64,000 nt of DNA, from positions 1,860,001 to 1,924,000 of the forward strand of contig JAYKKR010000002.1 in assembly GCA_036971615.1 (NCBI GenBank). Reading direction: 5' to 3'. The notes under the pieces were generated by a model, which saw only the letters and a list, made by a program, of their open reading frames with translations, was not told the DNA's origin and made no database searches. Below, piece after piece: positions 14,001 to 33,458 of this stretch (positions are counted from its first letter, which is position 1; the number at the start of each line of letters is the position of its first letter). The DNA is from Amyloporia xantha. Taxonomy: Eukaryota > Basidiomycota > Agaricomycetes > Polyporales > Adustoporiaceae. The translations under genes were made by a program, and so were the position numbers.

Positions 14001-14763
14001 AATATCGAGATGGCGATCAATGCTTGTAAACAAGAGAAAAGTGAGCAAGTGCGGTCCAGAGAAAACATGCAGATGGTGAAGGAGACCTTGAACGAGGGAT
14101 ATTGTGATGGTTCTGGGGAGGCCATTGATATCTCGCTGATCGGTGCGCAACGCATGTTTTCGATCTGACGGTGGACTCATGAAAATTGACCTGCAGGAGA
14201 AATGGGAAATTTGAAGATCTATGCTTCACGAGGTCCGCGCTTCGCATTCATAACTGTTATCACAACTTACACTCTCATAGACGTGACTAATGCGGCATCA
14301 ATTATGACTACTAAAGCTGATAATATTGCGCGGTTCATCTACGTCATTCGCCCTCTTTGTGAAATATACAAGCTACCTACAACCAGCGTGCACATTTATT
14401 ACGACTTAGAAGGCCCACGTATCGCGTTCAATCGGAATGCTAGTTTGTTCCTTAACCTGAGATATTTTGAAGCATGGCGTACGTTCGCATCATATCCATG
14501 GACGCTGCTTGATGTTGACCTATCACCTGCTTAGACGATCAAGCTGTGCAGAAGGGAGAGATGACGGATGCCTTCGTATCCTGGTATGTCACTCACTGTA
14601 ATCGTGGATATTGCGTTGACCGGTATGTTACAGGTACTTTACTCTGGCACACGAAATCGCTCATAACTTGGTTCATCCCCACAACTCCGAGCACGAGTTC
14701 TATTTTTCTGCGATCTCGGAGGCACACCTCCCCCTCTTTGCCAGAATGCTCACGACTAGATAA
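8048..14763 (+). CDS. Giant HSP90/sacsin-like ATPase, DUF3684 family, with C-terminal HExxH
   Basis: Very large multi-exon gene, probably over 1500 aa. The start ATG at 8048 begins MALARSEL, with introns at 8072-8131 and 8220-8278. The N-terminus has a GHKL/Bergerat ATP-binding fold of the sacsin/HSP90 type: FRELLQNSDDAGAK (helix with the catalytic-type Glu and Asn), a WTFKNNGMAF loop, and KIGAFGVGFYSLFSV as the glycine lid. WMGFYWKDKKDQ follows. The middle has the signature GHATGQTTGLAGHLAARFIP and TVERESIDLMDR of the fungal DUF3684 family. The C-terminus ends in YFTLAHEIAHNLVHPHNSEH, with an HEIAH motif at 14650-14664, then FYFSAISEAHLPLF and a stop at 14761. Function is unknown; a chaperone-like role is inferred only from the ATPase fold. 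The frame is continuous wherever I joined exons. Confidence 0.85.
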
Positions 14764-15040
14764 GACGGTTTTGGGGCTATTCGTTTGATGTACATAATTT
14801 CAATTACTCTGGATCGTATCGTGCTATTACAAGAGTAAGACCTGAGGTTTTTCGGCTGTCTGCTACAGCGCTAGGACATCGATGTGAAGTAGGCCGACTG
14901 CTGTGTCTGTGCTCTGGAGGGAGCTACAACACCTTCTAAATAAGGTTGTCCGTGTATCCCGTACACGCAAATGAGCGCTAAGTGTAGTACTAGTAGACCT
15001 TTCACCGAGTTCGTGGCTGCGTCACCCCACTGCTGTCTCG

Positions 15041-17734
15041 ATGAACACTTACGGGGATGTAGAGAGCGGGCAGGAGTACAAGCAGTACCATCCCACGGAG
15101 TCGGAGAGTCAAGCACTACTACCTACTGTCTCCGAGCAGCAAGATGTATCGAAGCCTAAGGCGCCGTCAAGCTTCACTTGTCCAGCATCCTTCCGTCGAG
15201 GCTCTCATCCTACCTGGCAATTACCTCTTGCATTCTTAGGTGGCATTTTGGCATGTGTGCTATTGCAACTTATCTTTGGACCCGGCCATTGGATGGTTGC
15301 TGGCGATGACCTTACACCGTCTTCGCATGCTAATGTCCTGGCTCCCCCTTACGTCGGCTCTACCGAAGTTCATCGCTTTCCACCAGCGTCGCCGACGAAT
15401 GTCTTCCCTTCTATGTTTCCGACAGGCGTGGGTCATGCCGGGCCTACCCCCACTGGTGCTGAGCCGGCTTTGATAGCCACGGCCCCGTCGTACCCCATAC
15501 ACAGCGGCGCTGCACACCTTGTTTCACCTGCGTTTGAGAAACCTAGTGCGAACAAGAGTGACTTCGATCTCTTCAAGCACTGGGGTAACCTTTCACCATG
15601 GTTCAGCGTCGGCAAGGATGCGTTTGGGCTCGACTCCAGCCCTGAGGCCCCGGAGACCTGCCGTGTTACAGGCTTGCACCTCCTCCATCGTCACGGAGCT
15701 CGGTATCCTACAGGATGGGGTGAGTGCTCTCTATAATGTACATGAAGACAGCTGTGGCTAGCTGTTGTGTGGGGTAATTTTACTTGGACGCCTCATTCAT
15801 ATATCGATCTTTTGCCCGAACGTGAAGTGGTATTTCACGAACGGCACTTCTCACCTACTAGTGGATGATATGATTTTTGGATGTTTGTCTTTCATGATGT
15901 TAAGCTAATCAACCCGTTGACAGCATCTTACGGTGGTCCCGCCAACTTTGCTACGAGGCTGCACAAAGTGGCACCAGAATGGACTGCTAGTGGTAGTTTG
16001 GACTTCCTGAACGACTGGTGAGCAGGAGCATTCTTCTCTCGTTCTGGATCTCATATTTAGCTTTGTATCGCAGGACGTATAAACTGGGCGAAGAAGGTAT
16101 GTCACTGCGTTTTCACTACATCTCACTCTTGCTGAATGTTTGCTAGTCTTAACTCCTTTTGGTCGGCAGCAATTGTGTAAGTGAGGCATTGAAAACCCTT
16201 CACACAGCTCTGAAACGATGACCCCCAGTTGACCTTGGCGTCTCAATGCGTATGAAGTACGGGTTTTTGCTCAAGGCGAGTCCTCCACCTGTTTTATACT
16301 TCCTTGACGTGCTCACGGATGTTTAGAATTTCACGGAATCGAATGTGCTCCCCGTGTTCCGAACGGAGTCTCAGTAAGGAGTTAATTTTCTTGGATTTAT
16401 CTCCCCTCACTGTGACTGCTCAGAGATCGCATGTTGGCCTCGGCGCTCAATTTCGCAATTGGATTCTTTGGCTATCCTTTCGAAGGCCAATATCAGCAAA
16501 GTATTACCATCGAAGACGACGGTGTATGTACATTCTCAATCCCTTCAGAAATGCAGCTGACTGATATGATCATTACCAGTTCAATAATACTCTCGCTCCA
16601 TACAAAACGTGAGTGAGATTCGTGCTCGAGACGAATAACGTTGATGGTGTTCCCTTCAGGTGCCCAAATGCAGCTTATCCGTCGAAGGCTGATCGCGCGT
16701 TTCCCTACGTACAACAATGGGCTTCAATATACCTCAAGGATGCGCTAGCTCGGCTGTCACCTCAGTTGCAGGGTTATAACATGACTATTGAAGATGTATA
16801 CACATTCCAACAATTATGTGCATATGAAGTAAGCGGTCTCGCTCGGCCGGTTTTTCCTTGCCCATGCTCAGCCCACTGTACTTTTTTAGACAGTCGCAAT
16901 TGGATATTCAAAGTTTTGTGAGCTATTTACCGAGGAGGAATGGGAGGGCTTTGATTATGCGTAAGCATGTGAGCACTGTATTCCCTGAAGTGCGGATGAT
17001 AAATAGTTTCCATCAGGATGGACCTGTACTTTTGGTACGACTCCGCTTTCGGTGCGCCCCTGGGGAAAGTACTCGGCATAGGTTATGTTCAAGAACTTGT
17101 GTCACGCCTAACACACACGCCAATCCAAACTCACAATTCATCAACCAATGCGACCCTGGACGACAGTCAAGTCACATTCCCATTAGGCCAGAGTCTTTAT
17201 GTGGATGCCACGCATGAAGTAGTCGTTCTGCATGGTATGAAATATAGATTCTGTGATGCGATATTATCACTCACATTTTTACCATTCATGTAGTCATTAC
17301 AGCATTGAACTTGACTACCCTTGCAGCCAATGGTCCCCTACCAGCCGATCATATACCTGCCAATCGTTCCTTCAAGGCATCTCACCTCGCTCCGTTCGCA
17401 ACGAATATTCAGTTCCAACGTACGTTCGATACAATTTCCGCTGTCTGTTAGTCATTCCGGTCGTTGATATTTACTCAATGCTGCCACAGTTTTATCATGT
17501 ACTTCCGTTCCCGATCCTCAAATTCGCATCATCATCAACGATGGTGTGGTCCCATTAACGGGTATCAAGGGATGTCCGGAGCAGAAAGACGGAATGTGTC
17601 CTCTGACCCAATTCATAGAAGCGCAAAAGGAGATCATTGGGGAGACCGACTGGGAGTATGGATGCCATGGGGGTTGGGATATTCCCGCTGGTCCTGCGTG
17701 GAACACCACGACTGGCTCACCTCCACCGCAATAG
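15041..17734 (+). CDS. Membrane-anchored histidine acid phosphatase (phytase-like)
   Basis: Branch-2 histidine phosphatase that hydrolyses phosphomonoesters, possibly phytate. The start ATG at 15041 gives an N-terminal cytosolic tail of about 60 residues. A single hydrophobic segment (LPLAFLGGILACVLLQLIFG) follows, then a Pro/Ser/Thr-rich stalk, suggesting a type II membrane protein with the enzyme outside the cell or in the secretory lumen. The catalytic motif is RHGARYPTG, near 15690-15717. Many short introns follow. Later conserved pieces are FRTESQDRMLASALNFA, YKTCPNA and YVDATHEVVVLH. The last supplies the distal His with an acidic neighbour (THE) where classical phytases have HD. N-glycosylation sequons and cysteines are frequent in the C-terminal half. 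It ends at the TAG at 17732. Confidence 0.88.
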
Positions 17735-18151
17735 ATCACACTAGATTTGAACCGCTATCTGTGTCGCTGTCTTTTGTTACAATCGTATTACCACACGTTT
17801 AATAAGAGTATGTGCCTGCTGGGGTGCAGATCTCCCGTAGGAGGAACGCTTGCGTACCGTTCTGCCGTCGGGGTGGTATGGGAACAATGAGCCACCTCGA
17901 GTAAACAAAGACAACCAAACAGCACGAGGTTGTTCTGCGACGCGGCTAGAGCGATCCCTGAAATGTTAAGCCCACTGGCAAGGGCGTCCTCCATCTGAGC
18001 TCAACGGCCAGCTGGTATCGTGTTCCGCACTGCAGGCCCTTTCGTACTGTTCCTGCGTTCCCTTAACCATTAATTCTGGCAGTCTTGATTTCTCTATTCT
18101 CATCTACGCTGTCTTTCCTTTCCTTCGCTCACTCGTTAATCTCTTTCTCAC
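17735..18151. other. Intergenic, promoter of the DYRK-type kinase gene
   Basis: This 417-bp stretch separates two plus-strand genes. It ends in a pyrimidine-rich leader (TTTCTCTATTCTC and TTTCCTTTCC around 18089-18122) just before the kinase ATG, a usual feature of fungal promoters near the transcription start. No coding content was recognised. Confidence 0.45.
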
Positions 18152-24219
<6,068 letters not shown>

Positions 24220-24657
24220 GTGGACATGATTTAACTGGGCAAATTGTGACCGTAGACCGCAAAATAATCATGCCGCCATGTTCCCTTGGCCCTTACGAAC
24301 TCGTTATTCCTTTCATAGAGCCTGCCCCCAGTCTGCATTTACATTACATATCACGCTGACGACTCTCAAGCTGGTCTGGTCTTCTCACTGCTGCATACCC
24401 AGGTTCGCTGTATTTTATTACCCATCGCTCTGACTTGCTCGCCCGTGACAATATTCCTGCCATTGTTGTTCTTTGGTCTCCACGTATACGTACTCGCATT
24501 ACCACCATTTCGTATTCCAATACATCTGGATTGACTTCCACCAATTCATGTCTTTCAGCCTCGCGGGCACCTCATTTATCCTTGGTGTAGCCTTCAGCAG
24601 GGATACAGCAGGGACACATAAGTGTCAATTTTCAACGATGTGCACAGAACATATTCT
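24220..24657. other. Convergent intergenic region
   Basis: This gap of 438 bp lies between the 3' ends of the DYRK-type gene (+) and the PDK-type gene (-). It should hold both 3' UTRs and terminators. I see no coding content beyond short chance frames. Confidence 0.5.
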
Positions 24658-26301
24658 CTAGATTTCAATGTCGCCTGCGTCGTCAAGGCATCTCAGCTTG
24701 AGGAATACATCGCTTCCTACAATATTACCATGAGAACCGATAGTGAATGACAAACTATGACTTACCCCATCCGTCCAAAGACATGAAGTCGAGTGAACCA
24801 CCGAAGTATCTGAGTCACAGTCATGACGCCGAACCAGGGGGAGCGGCTATTTCACATACCTCGCATATAGCCTGCTCATGGGCAGACCGTACCCCAGACC
24901 GGCGATGGTGCCCATACCTATTTGCACACCGCGTCCTGTCATCTCCGCAAATAGACCACCCGCACCGGCCATCGACCCCGAGCCATCAACGGCCGCGCTT
25001 CCTCCAACATGCTGCGCGGCGTACGGACCACCGCCAGAATCCCCGTCGTCCCACCCACTTCCGCCGCTCGAGGAAGCGGCGCGTCCCGCCGTGGTGAAGG
25101 AGTAGGAGAATATCTGCGCGAGATGGGCAGGCGGTACGCCGCCGCCCTGGTCGCGGATGCGCATAGAGAGGAAGCGGCGGCGCGGGAAGGAGGACGGCGG
25201 GGGTGGCGAAATGGTGATGAGGACGGGAGGGATGGCTGGTGGGCGGGATGAGGGTTGGTTGGCGTGTCGCTCGACCGTGGCGCGGAAGGCGTTCTTGAGG
25301 ATCTCGGTGAGGATATACTCGAGATGGACGGGGATGTAGCTGGACGGTGATCACGGCACACAATAGCACCGATGAACAAGAGTAAACGGGTGAATGCGAT
25401 GCAGTTGTACTCACGCGAACGTTGCGTCTACTTCGCCGTCAATGACGATTTCGGGTGACGCCCCGAGCGTCGCCTCGCATAGATCGCTCACCCAAGATCC
25501 GCACATACGGATCATGTTGCGCGGCGAACACGACATGTGGATGATCCCAAGGTGGTCGTTGTCGCTATCATTTTGTTCGAGGGCACGGGACAGTGCGATA
25601 TGCTGCTCCGCGATGAGGCGAACGGCGATGCGGTTACGGATGGCTTCATCGAGGAAGGTGCTGATCTGGTCTGGAGTCAGGTAGCGGGCACATTCCTGGA
25701 AGCTGTAAGATGAAAGGAGTAAGTCATAGTCACGGTTGCTCTCGTTGTACACGGACGGATAGACGGTATGGGGTGCATGAAGAAAGACTTGCCCTTTGGC
25801 CATAGTCGGGATGTCATTCGCGTGACCCTGTACAAGTGCCTCGAGCTGGGCAGTGAATTGCCTGTTTTCCTCAAGGCTTTTGACAGGAGGGTGTGTTCTT
25901 AGGAATCGAAAACTCTTGCGGTATGCCTGAAGGGTGCGGGCGATGAATGGGTTCATGCCGACAATGAAAGGGAGTGCTTCGAGCGAATGGGCTCGCATCG
26001 CGAGTCGACGGGGGATCTCAGCGAATACATACCCGACGGATGCAAGAACCGACTCTGGGGTGACAGGATTGGAGAGCGAGAGGAGTGTAGAAAGGGTGAG
26101 CGGGCGCGGTGGCTGCTTGGCGAGCTCCTCGATGAGCCGCGACAGCTCTGCTGCAGATATTCCTGTGTCTGCACCATCACCTCTGGGTTGTGTATGCAGT
26201 GATCGCCACCTCCCAGTACTCAACAGGGGAATACGATGAGGAGTCGTACATGGTCGAACACGATAGAGACAGGTCAAGCGTAGTGAACTCATGCCCGTCA
26301 T
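24658..26301 (-). CDS. Mitochondrial PDK/BCKDK-family protein kinase
   Basis: Serine kinase with a histidine-kinase-like fold that inactivates the E1 component of pyruvate or branched-chain 2-oxoacid dehydrogenase in the mitochondrial matrix. The ATG at 26301 gives MTGMSSLRLTCLYRVRP, basic and amphipathic and ending near RWRSLHTQ, a good mitochondrial presequence. The N-terminal helical domain includes RPRPLTLSTLLSL-type sequence and DIPTMAKGQ. The ATP-binding domain shows the N box EILKNAFRA, a DQGGG G1 box and GLGYGLPMSRLYARYFGG as G2. Three short introns were read: after DATFA, inside ARY, and after LDGW. A last small exon ends LRCLDDAGDIEI with the stop at 24658-24660. A Gly/Ser-rich insert precedes the G2 box. 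I cannot decide between the pyruvate- and branched-chain-specific types. Confidence 0.88.
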
Positions 26302-26462
26302 GGCGGACGCAAGTGATCGGATGCTATCACACGCGGGGAACACGATCAAAGCAGCATCTCTCCAGTCTCAAAGACCCCCATCACAGGTCAAATATTGCAC
26401 AAGGAAAAGTCCACATCCGTACACAAAGAGTCATCGACGTAGTAAGATATAGAGCTAAGTAT

Positions 26463-28353
<1,891 letters not shown>

Positions 28354-28610
28354 GATGGATGGTAGTACGAGAGAGAGAATAGAGCGACCAAGGCGATCAG
28401 AGTGTTTGTCAGGCGAGTGCCCGGGACGCGTCAGTCTCTTGCTCAGGACGCGCCTCGGTCATACCGTACTTTATTCCCGTTTCCTTCCTCATTAGGCAAT
28501 ATTGGCACGTGAACAGACTCCTACTTTCCTCGCAGTCGTCGAGTGCTGTCTGACGCACTGCGGCAGCTCATCTCATCGAGTTCGGTGCTCTTCAGGAGTT
28601 GCACATAACC
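28354..28610. promoter_or_regulatory. Bidirectional promoter, RPT1 / VMA1
   Basis: Only 257 bp separate the two start codons, so both promoters and 5' UTRs must share this stretch. No specific factor site is claimed. The arrangement implies possible co-expression of a proteasome and a V-ATPase subunit. Confidence 0.6.
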
Positions 28611-30987
28611 ATGGCTGGTGCACTCGCGAACGCAAAGAAGGAACTCCCCAAGATCAGCGATGAAGACCGTGAATCGCGCTTTGGACAGGTCTATGGCGTC
28701 TCCGGTCCCGTCGTCATCGCGGAGAACATGACGGGCTCCGCGATGTACGAGCTGGTTCGCGTCGGGCACGATGAGTTAGTGGGAGGTACGTACCGGATAT
28801 GTGTCAATCATATTGGATTCCTAGTGACAATAATTTGCAGAGGTCATTCGCATCGATGCGGACAAGGCGACGATCCAGGTCTACGAGGAGACGTCTGGCG
28901 TGACAGTGGGCGATCCTGTCTTGCGCACAGGAAAGCCATTGAGTGTCGAGCTTGGCCCCGGTATGTCCTATCGTCTCCTCTACTTGTACCGCCATTAAGA
29001 CATCCTTCAGGTCTCATGTCGAATATTGTTGACGGAATTCAGCGACCGCTTCGTGTTCGTCCTATTTCTAGCACTGTCGTCTGCTCTAACTAAACCTGCT
29101 CCCAGTCCATCCAGGAGCTTTCGAAGTCAATATACATCCCTCGAGGCATTAACACTGATGCGCTCGACCGGTCGCTTCAATGGGACTTCGATCCTATAAA
29201 TTATAAGGTGCATATCGATCTGAATTGAAGTCGGCATTTAATCTGAAAGGCGCATACTGTAGGTTGGAGATCATATTTCGGGAGGCGACATATTTGGACG
29301 CGTCTACGAGAACTCTCTTGTCGACCAACATAAGATCATGCTCTCCCCGCGTGCACTGGGTACCATAACTCGAGTTGCGGAGAAGGGTAGCTATGCGGTC
29401 GATGTGCGTCTCGCCATTTCACGTATGAAATATACTAGACCTCATATATGCGTTAGGACATTGTACTGGAGACAGAGTTCGACGGCAAGGTCACGAAACA
29501 TACTATGATGCAAGTCTGGCCTGTCCGTGCCCCTCGCCCCGTAGCAGAGAAGCACACTGCCAACTATCCTCTGCTGACTGGACAACGTATCTTGGACGCC
29601 CTCTTCCCGTATGTTGTGCAATGACGCATCTCTTGGCTTCATCGACTTAATATATATTCAGATGTGTACAAGGTGGAACGACCGCCATTCCTGGCGCATT
29701 CGGCTGCGGAAAGACTGTCATTTCGCAAGCGCTCTCAAAATACTCTAATAGTGACATTATCATTTATGTTGGATGTGGAGAGCGAGGAAACGAGGTGAGG
29801 CTATTGTTCTGTCTATCCAGCATGCCACTGATCAAAATGGCAGATGGCGGAAGTGTTGATGGATGTGAGTAATAAACTAGGATGCAGCGTATCATATACT
29901 TATTGGACCGGTTAGTTCCCTGAGCTTACCATGGAAGTTGGTGACCGTCAAGAGCCCATCATGAAACGTACCACGCTAGTCGCAAACACCTCCAACATGC
30001 CCGTGGCAGCGCGAGAAGCTTCCATCTACACCGGGATTACTCTCGCAGAATACTTCCGTGACCAGGGCAGTAACGTCTCCATGATGGCTGACTCGACATC
30101 GCGGTGGGCTGAGGCGTTGCGTGAAATCTCCGGTCGATTGGCAGAGATGCCCGCTGACTCGGGTTATCCGGCGTATCTGGGTACTAAGCTGGCAAGCTTC
30201 TACGAGCGCGCGGGTAAGGTGACCTGTCTTGGAAACCCTGTCCGTGAAGGAACGGTCTCGATCGTGGGGGCGTAAGTATTCACTGCAGTCCGAAGTATAC
30301 CTAAACTGAGCGTGTTTCAGTGTGTCTCCTCCAGGTGGTGATTTCTCAGATCCGGTCACGTCGGCAACGCTCGGTATCGTGCAGGTTTTCTGGGGCCTCG
30401 ACAAAAAGCTTGCCCAGCGGAAGCACTTCCCGTCCGTAAACTGGAACATCTCATACTCGAAGTACACCAAAGTTCTCGAGCCACATTACGAGACGACGGA
30501 GCCCGGCTTCGTCGAGCTGCGCACGAAGACAAAAGAGATTCTCCAAAAAGAGGATGACCTCGCTGAGATCGTGCAGCTTGTCGGGAAGAGCGCTCTCGGC
30601 GAGGCAGACAAGATCACGCTGGAGGTCGCGCGGATGCTGAAGGAAGACTTCCTGCAGCAGAATGGTATGAGCGAGTACGATCGCTTCTGTCCATTCTACA
30701 AGACAAGCGCCATGCTGCGCAACTTTGTCGCATTCCACGATGCAGCACTCAAGGCAGTGTCGCAGGGTGACATCACGTTTGCGCGGATCAGGGACTCGGC
30801 GGGTGATATCATGTACAAACTGTCGCAAATGAAGTTCGAGGTTCGTGTTTTCTTTGTGATTTTCAATAGCATCCGGGATTGATATCGCTGTTTGTAGTCA
30901 CCATCACAAGGAAAGGAGCCTATCAAGCAGAGAATGGACGCGCTATATCAAGAGATTCAGGAGAAATTCCGACAGCTGGTAGAGTAA
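28611..30987 (+). CDS. VMA1: Vacuolar H+-ATPase catalytic subunit A
   Basis: ATP-hydrolysing subunit of the V1 sector that powers proton pumping into vacuole, Golgi and endosomes. The ATG at 28611 gives [15 protein letters not shown]. Markers include [12 protein letters not shown], the P-loop GAFGCGKT at about 29696-29720, [36 protein letters not shown] and [11 protein letters not shown]. The last exon ends [12 protein letters not shown] at the TAA 30985-30987. It is interrupted by several short introns, including one inside the region after GCGERGNE. Unlike budding yeast VMA1 there is no intein; only introns interrupt the P-loop neighbourhood. The protein is of normal subunit A length, about 610-620 aa. 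Confidence 0.97.
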
Positions 30988-31297
30988 GATACCCTAAAGA
31001 AGCCTTCTTCCTGTAATCGAGCTGGTATTTTATCTCCTCAAACTTCGGCTGAGTCCGCAGTTGCTTTCGACCGCTGTGCTAGAGCACTAGACAAATGACC
31101 ATGCCCTTCTGCAACTACCATCGGGACGAGGTGTTCGAGTTTTAACACCTAATCCATCATCCATTGCCGTTATTTCCGGTACCGCTTCTGAAAACGTGCC
31201 TTCTGTGGACTGCGACTGCTCGACTAGACTGTCGTCTACAGTGGGCACGATCTACTTGAGGTCCACGTACGATATGAGACTGGCACCGAACGGGAGT
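30988..31297. other. Convergent 3' intergenic region, VMA1 / MOD5-like
   Basis: About 310 bp between two converging genes. It should contain both 3' UTRs. No coding or RNA gene was recognised. Confidence 0.5.
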
Positions 31298-33251
31298 TCA
31301 TGTGGAGAATAAGGTAGTCGTATCAAGGGAATCGCTTTGTGTCCCATCACTTTCTTCGTCTTTCTTCTCCCTCCGAGTGGAGCCGTCATGTACATTGCGT
31401 TTATGCGCCTTCTTGAGCAGTCTTCGATGAGTCCGCGTCCGGACATGCACGTCCCACTCCTTGCCTTCCGCTATCATCACAGGACGGTCATTATTGACCG
31501 TACACGTCTGGCATATCGTTTTTCGTGGCACATTCAATGATGTGGAGGAGCTGTAAAGCAATTTATCATGTCAGTCTTGATATTTTGTGCCGCACAAGGT
31601 CCAGGCACCCACTCATTGCGCCTGCCCGCATTACTCAGCACGTCACGGGCAGTATCAGAAAGGGTGAGCGGGTCTGGAAGTTCTCTTCCCTCCAAGAAGT
31701 CTGTAGCAATGATGAGCAGAGATCACATGGACCGGGAGAGGCTCAAAACCTTCGACGATGCGCTCTGCAGTCTGCCGTACATTCGAATCCCATGACGAGC
31801 TAAGTTCTGAGACGTAATTTGATCAGTGACATAGCTGAGCTCTGCGGTCACCCCCGGCATACCTGTTGCATCCAACAAATATGTAGGGATCACGTCGGAT
31901 GAGCTTTCTGACCGACTGATGCTGTTCGCTGCGTCTACCGCAGGGAGTAGCTTGTTGCGAATCCACATGATCTGCCTCTTGGCATACTTCCGAGTGGCTG
32001 ATTTCATGCTTTCGAGAGCTCGCTGAAACTCTACCTCAGAGTGTATTGGGCTACCCAGATAGTCATGGAACTCCTTGTAGCCTGAAGGCAGCTGTGAGTC
32101 ACCTGTAGAATGAGCCGGGAGACCACACCAACCTATGGATTGGTAAATTCCCAATGTATAATCAGTACTTGGGTCGTCTGACTCCATGTCCGATCCTTCT
32201 CCGTCACTCTCCGCTGAAGAGTGCGTTGTTTCCGCAGACGCAGACACAATCTCGCGTAACGCTCGAATCTCGTTCAGCAAGCCTTGCTACTGTGACAAAA
32301 CATTGAACTGTGCGCATATACCAGATTGCATGTCTTACCTCGACCATCTGATCCACACGAGCATCAAGCCGTGGTTTCAACATGTCCGGTTTGGCGTACA
32401 GCCAAAAGCAGAGTGTGCGACATCTGGGCGATAGACTTTGTGAGCTGCTGGACATATGGCGTCATTAGTGCATACCTCGGCAGAGGAGTAATTTGTGCTT
32501 GTTCAGCCAATATTTCGCTGGACCGACGACCTGTATCGCGTATAATTGTGAGGTTGCGCAGTACCTTTCGGGTGTCTCTCCAGTGCCAGCGTTGTGCTAC
32601 CTGAGGATCCAGCACAGATAGAAGCGCGTGCAGAGAGAGAGAAAGTTCCGGCTCTGTTGTTGCTGAGGGGCCCTGCTCCGGAAGGGCATTGAACAAGTCG
32701 AGTAGTTCTGGCGGTAGGGAAGCCAGAGACTTGGCTAATTCGTCAGAGACGGGGGCCACGCTGGAACTTTGTCTCGTCGCTGTGGAATGCTGATCGAGGG
32801 ATACTAGTCGGTTGGAGAAAATTAGGTGCTGAATCCAGTATGACGTTCCGCCGACAACGATAGGTATTTGGTTTCTCTCGTGTGTGTCTTCGATCTGTTT
32901 ATTCGGTAAATAAATTTACTGATCACAGGCGACAATGTCATGGTTCTGAGGACTCACGGCTCTAAGCGCATCTCGGACCCACTGTGTAACGATATACTGC
33001 TCTCCCGGTTGCTTGAAACTCATCAGGAGGTGCTCAACACCGCATTGCTCTGCGACAGGCACTTTATTCGTAATAACATCCATGCCAGCATATACCTGCA
33101 TGGCGTCGGCGTTGATAATTCTGGCACCTTGATATCCATGTCCCCGAACCTCGTTACCCTGCGACAGTGCGAGGGCTAGTTCTATGGCGAGTTTGGACTT
33201 CCCAACTCCCGTGGTCCCACAAATCGTGATGAGAGGGCGCAGTCCCATCAT
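31298..33251 (-). CDS. MOD5: tRNA dimethylallyltransferase (isopentenyltransferase)
   Basis: Transfers a dimethylallyl group to A37 of tRNAs reading UNN codons, in cytosol, mitochondria and often nucleus. The tandem ATG at 33251/33248 precedes LRPLITICGTTGVGKSKLAI, with P-loop GTTGVGKS. Next come INADAMQVYAGMDVITNKV (Asp at the catalytic position) and VVGGTSYWIQHLIF. The insertion and tRNA-contact region has RALESMKSATRKYAKRQIMWI. The C-terminal exon carries the eukaryotic C2H2 zinc finger: CQTC, then His residues in VHVRTRTHRR, followed by a basic tail. It is split by short introns throughout. Head-to-head with the uL15m gene, with 207 bp between the start codons. Confidence 0.92.
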
Positions 33252-33458
33252 ACCCACACCGCAGGTAAAACTTCAGGTGAGTTTCCGAAGGCAGTCTCGT
33301 GAACAAGAAAGATGAAGTCAACTAGGTGCAGTCGGTGATCGAGATCTTCGCCTGGGTCTCACGCCTCGGGACTCGCCTGTTCGGGCAAGAGGCGCGACTG
33401 CTGCAAGTCGGTAACAGCCACCACACCATCTCCGACGTGGTCGTCTACATCTGCAGAC
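33252..33458. promoter_or_regulatory. Bidirectional promoter, tRNA isopentenyltransferase / uL15m
   Basis: A 207-bp divergent spacer that must carry both promoters. It pairs a tRNA-modifying enzyme that usually serves mitochondria too with a mitoribosomal protein. No individual site is claimed. Confidence 0.5.
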
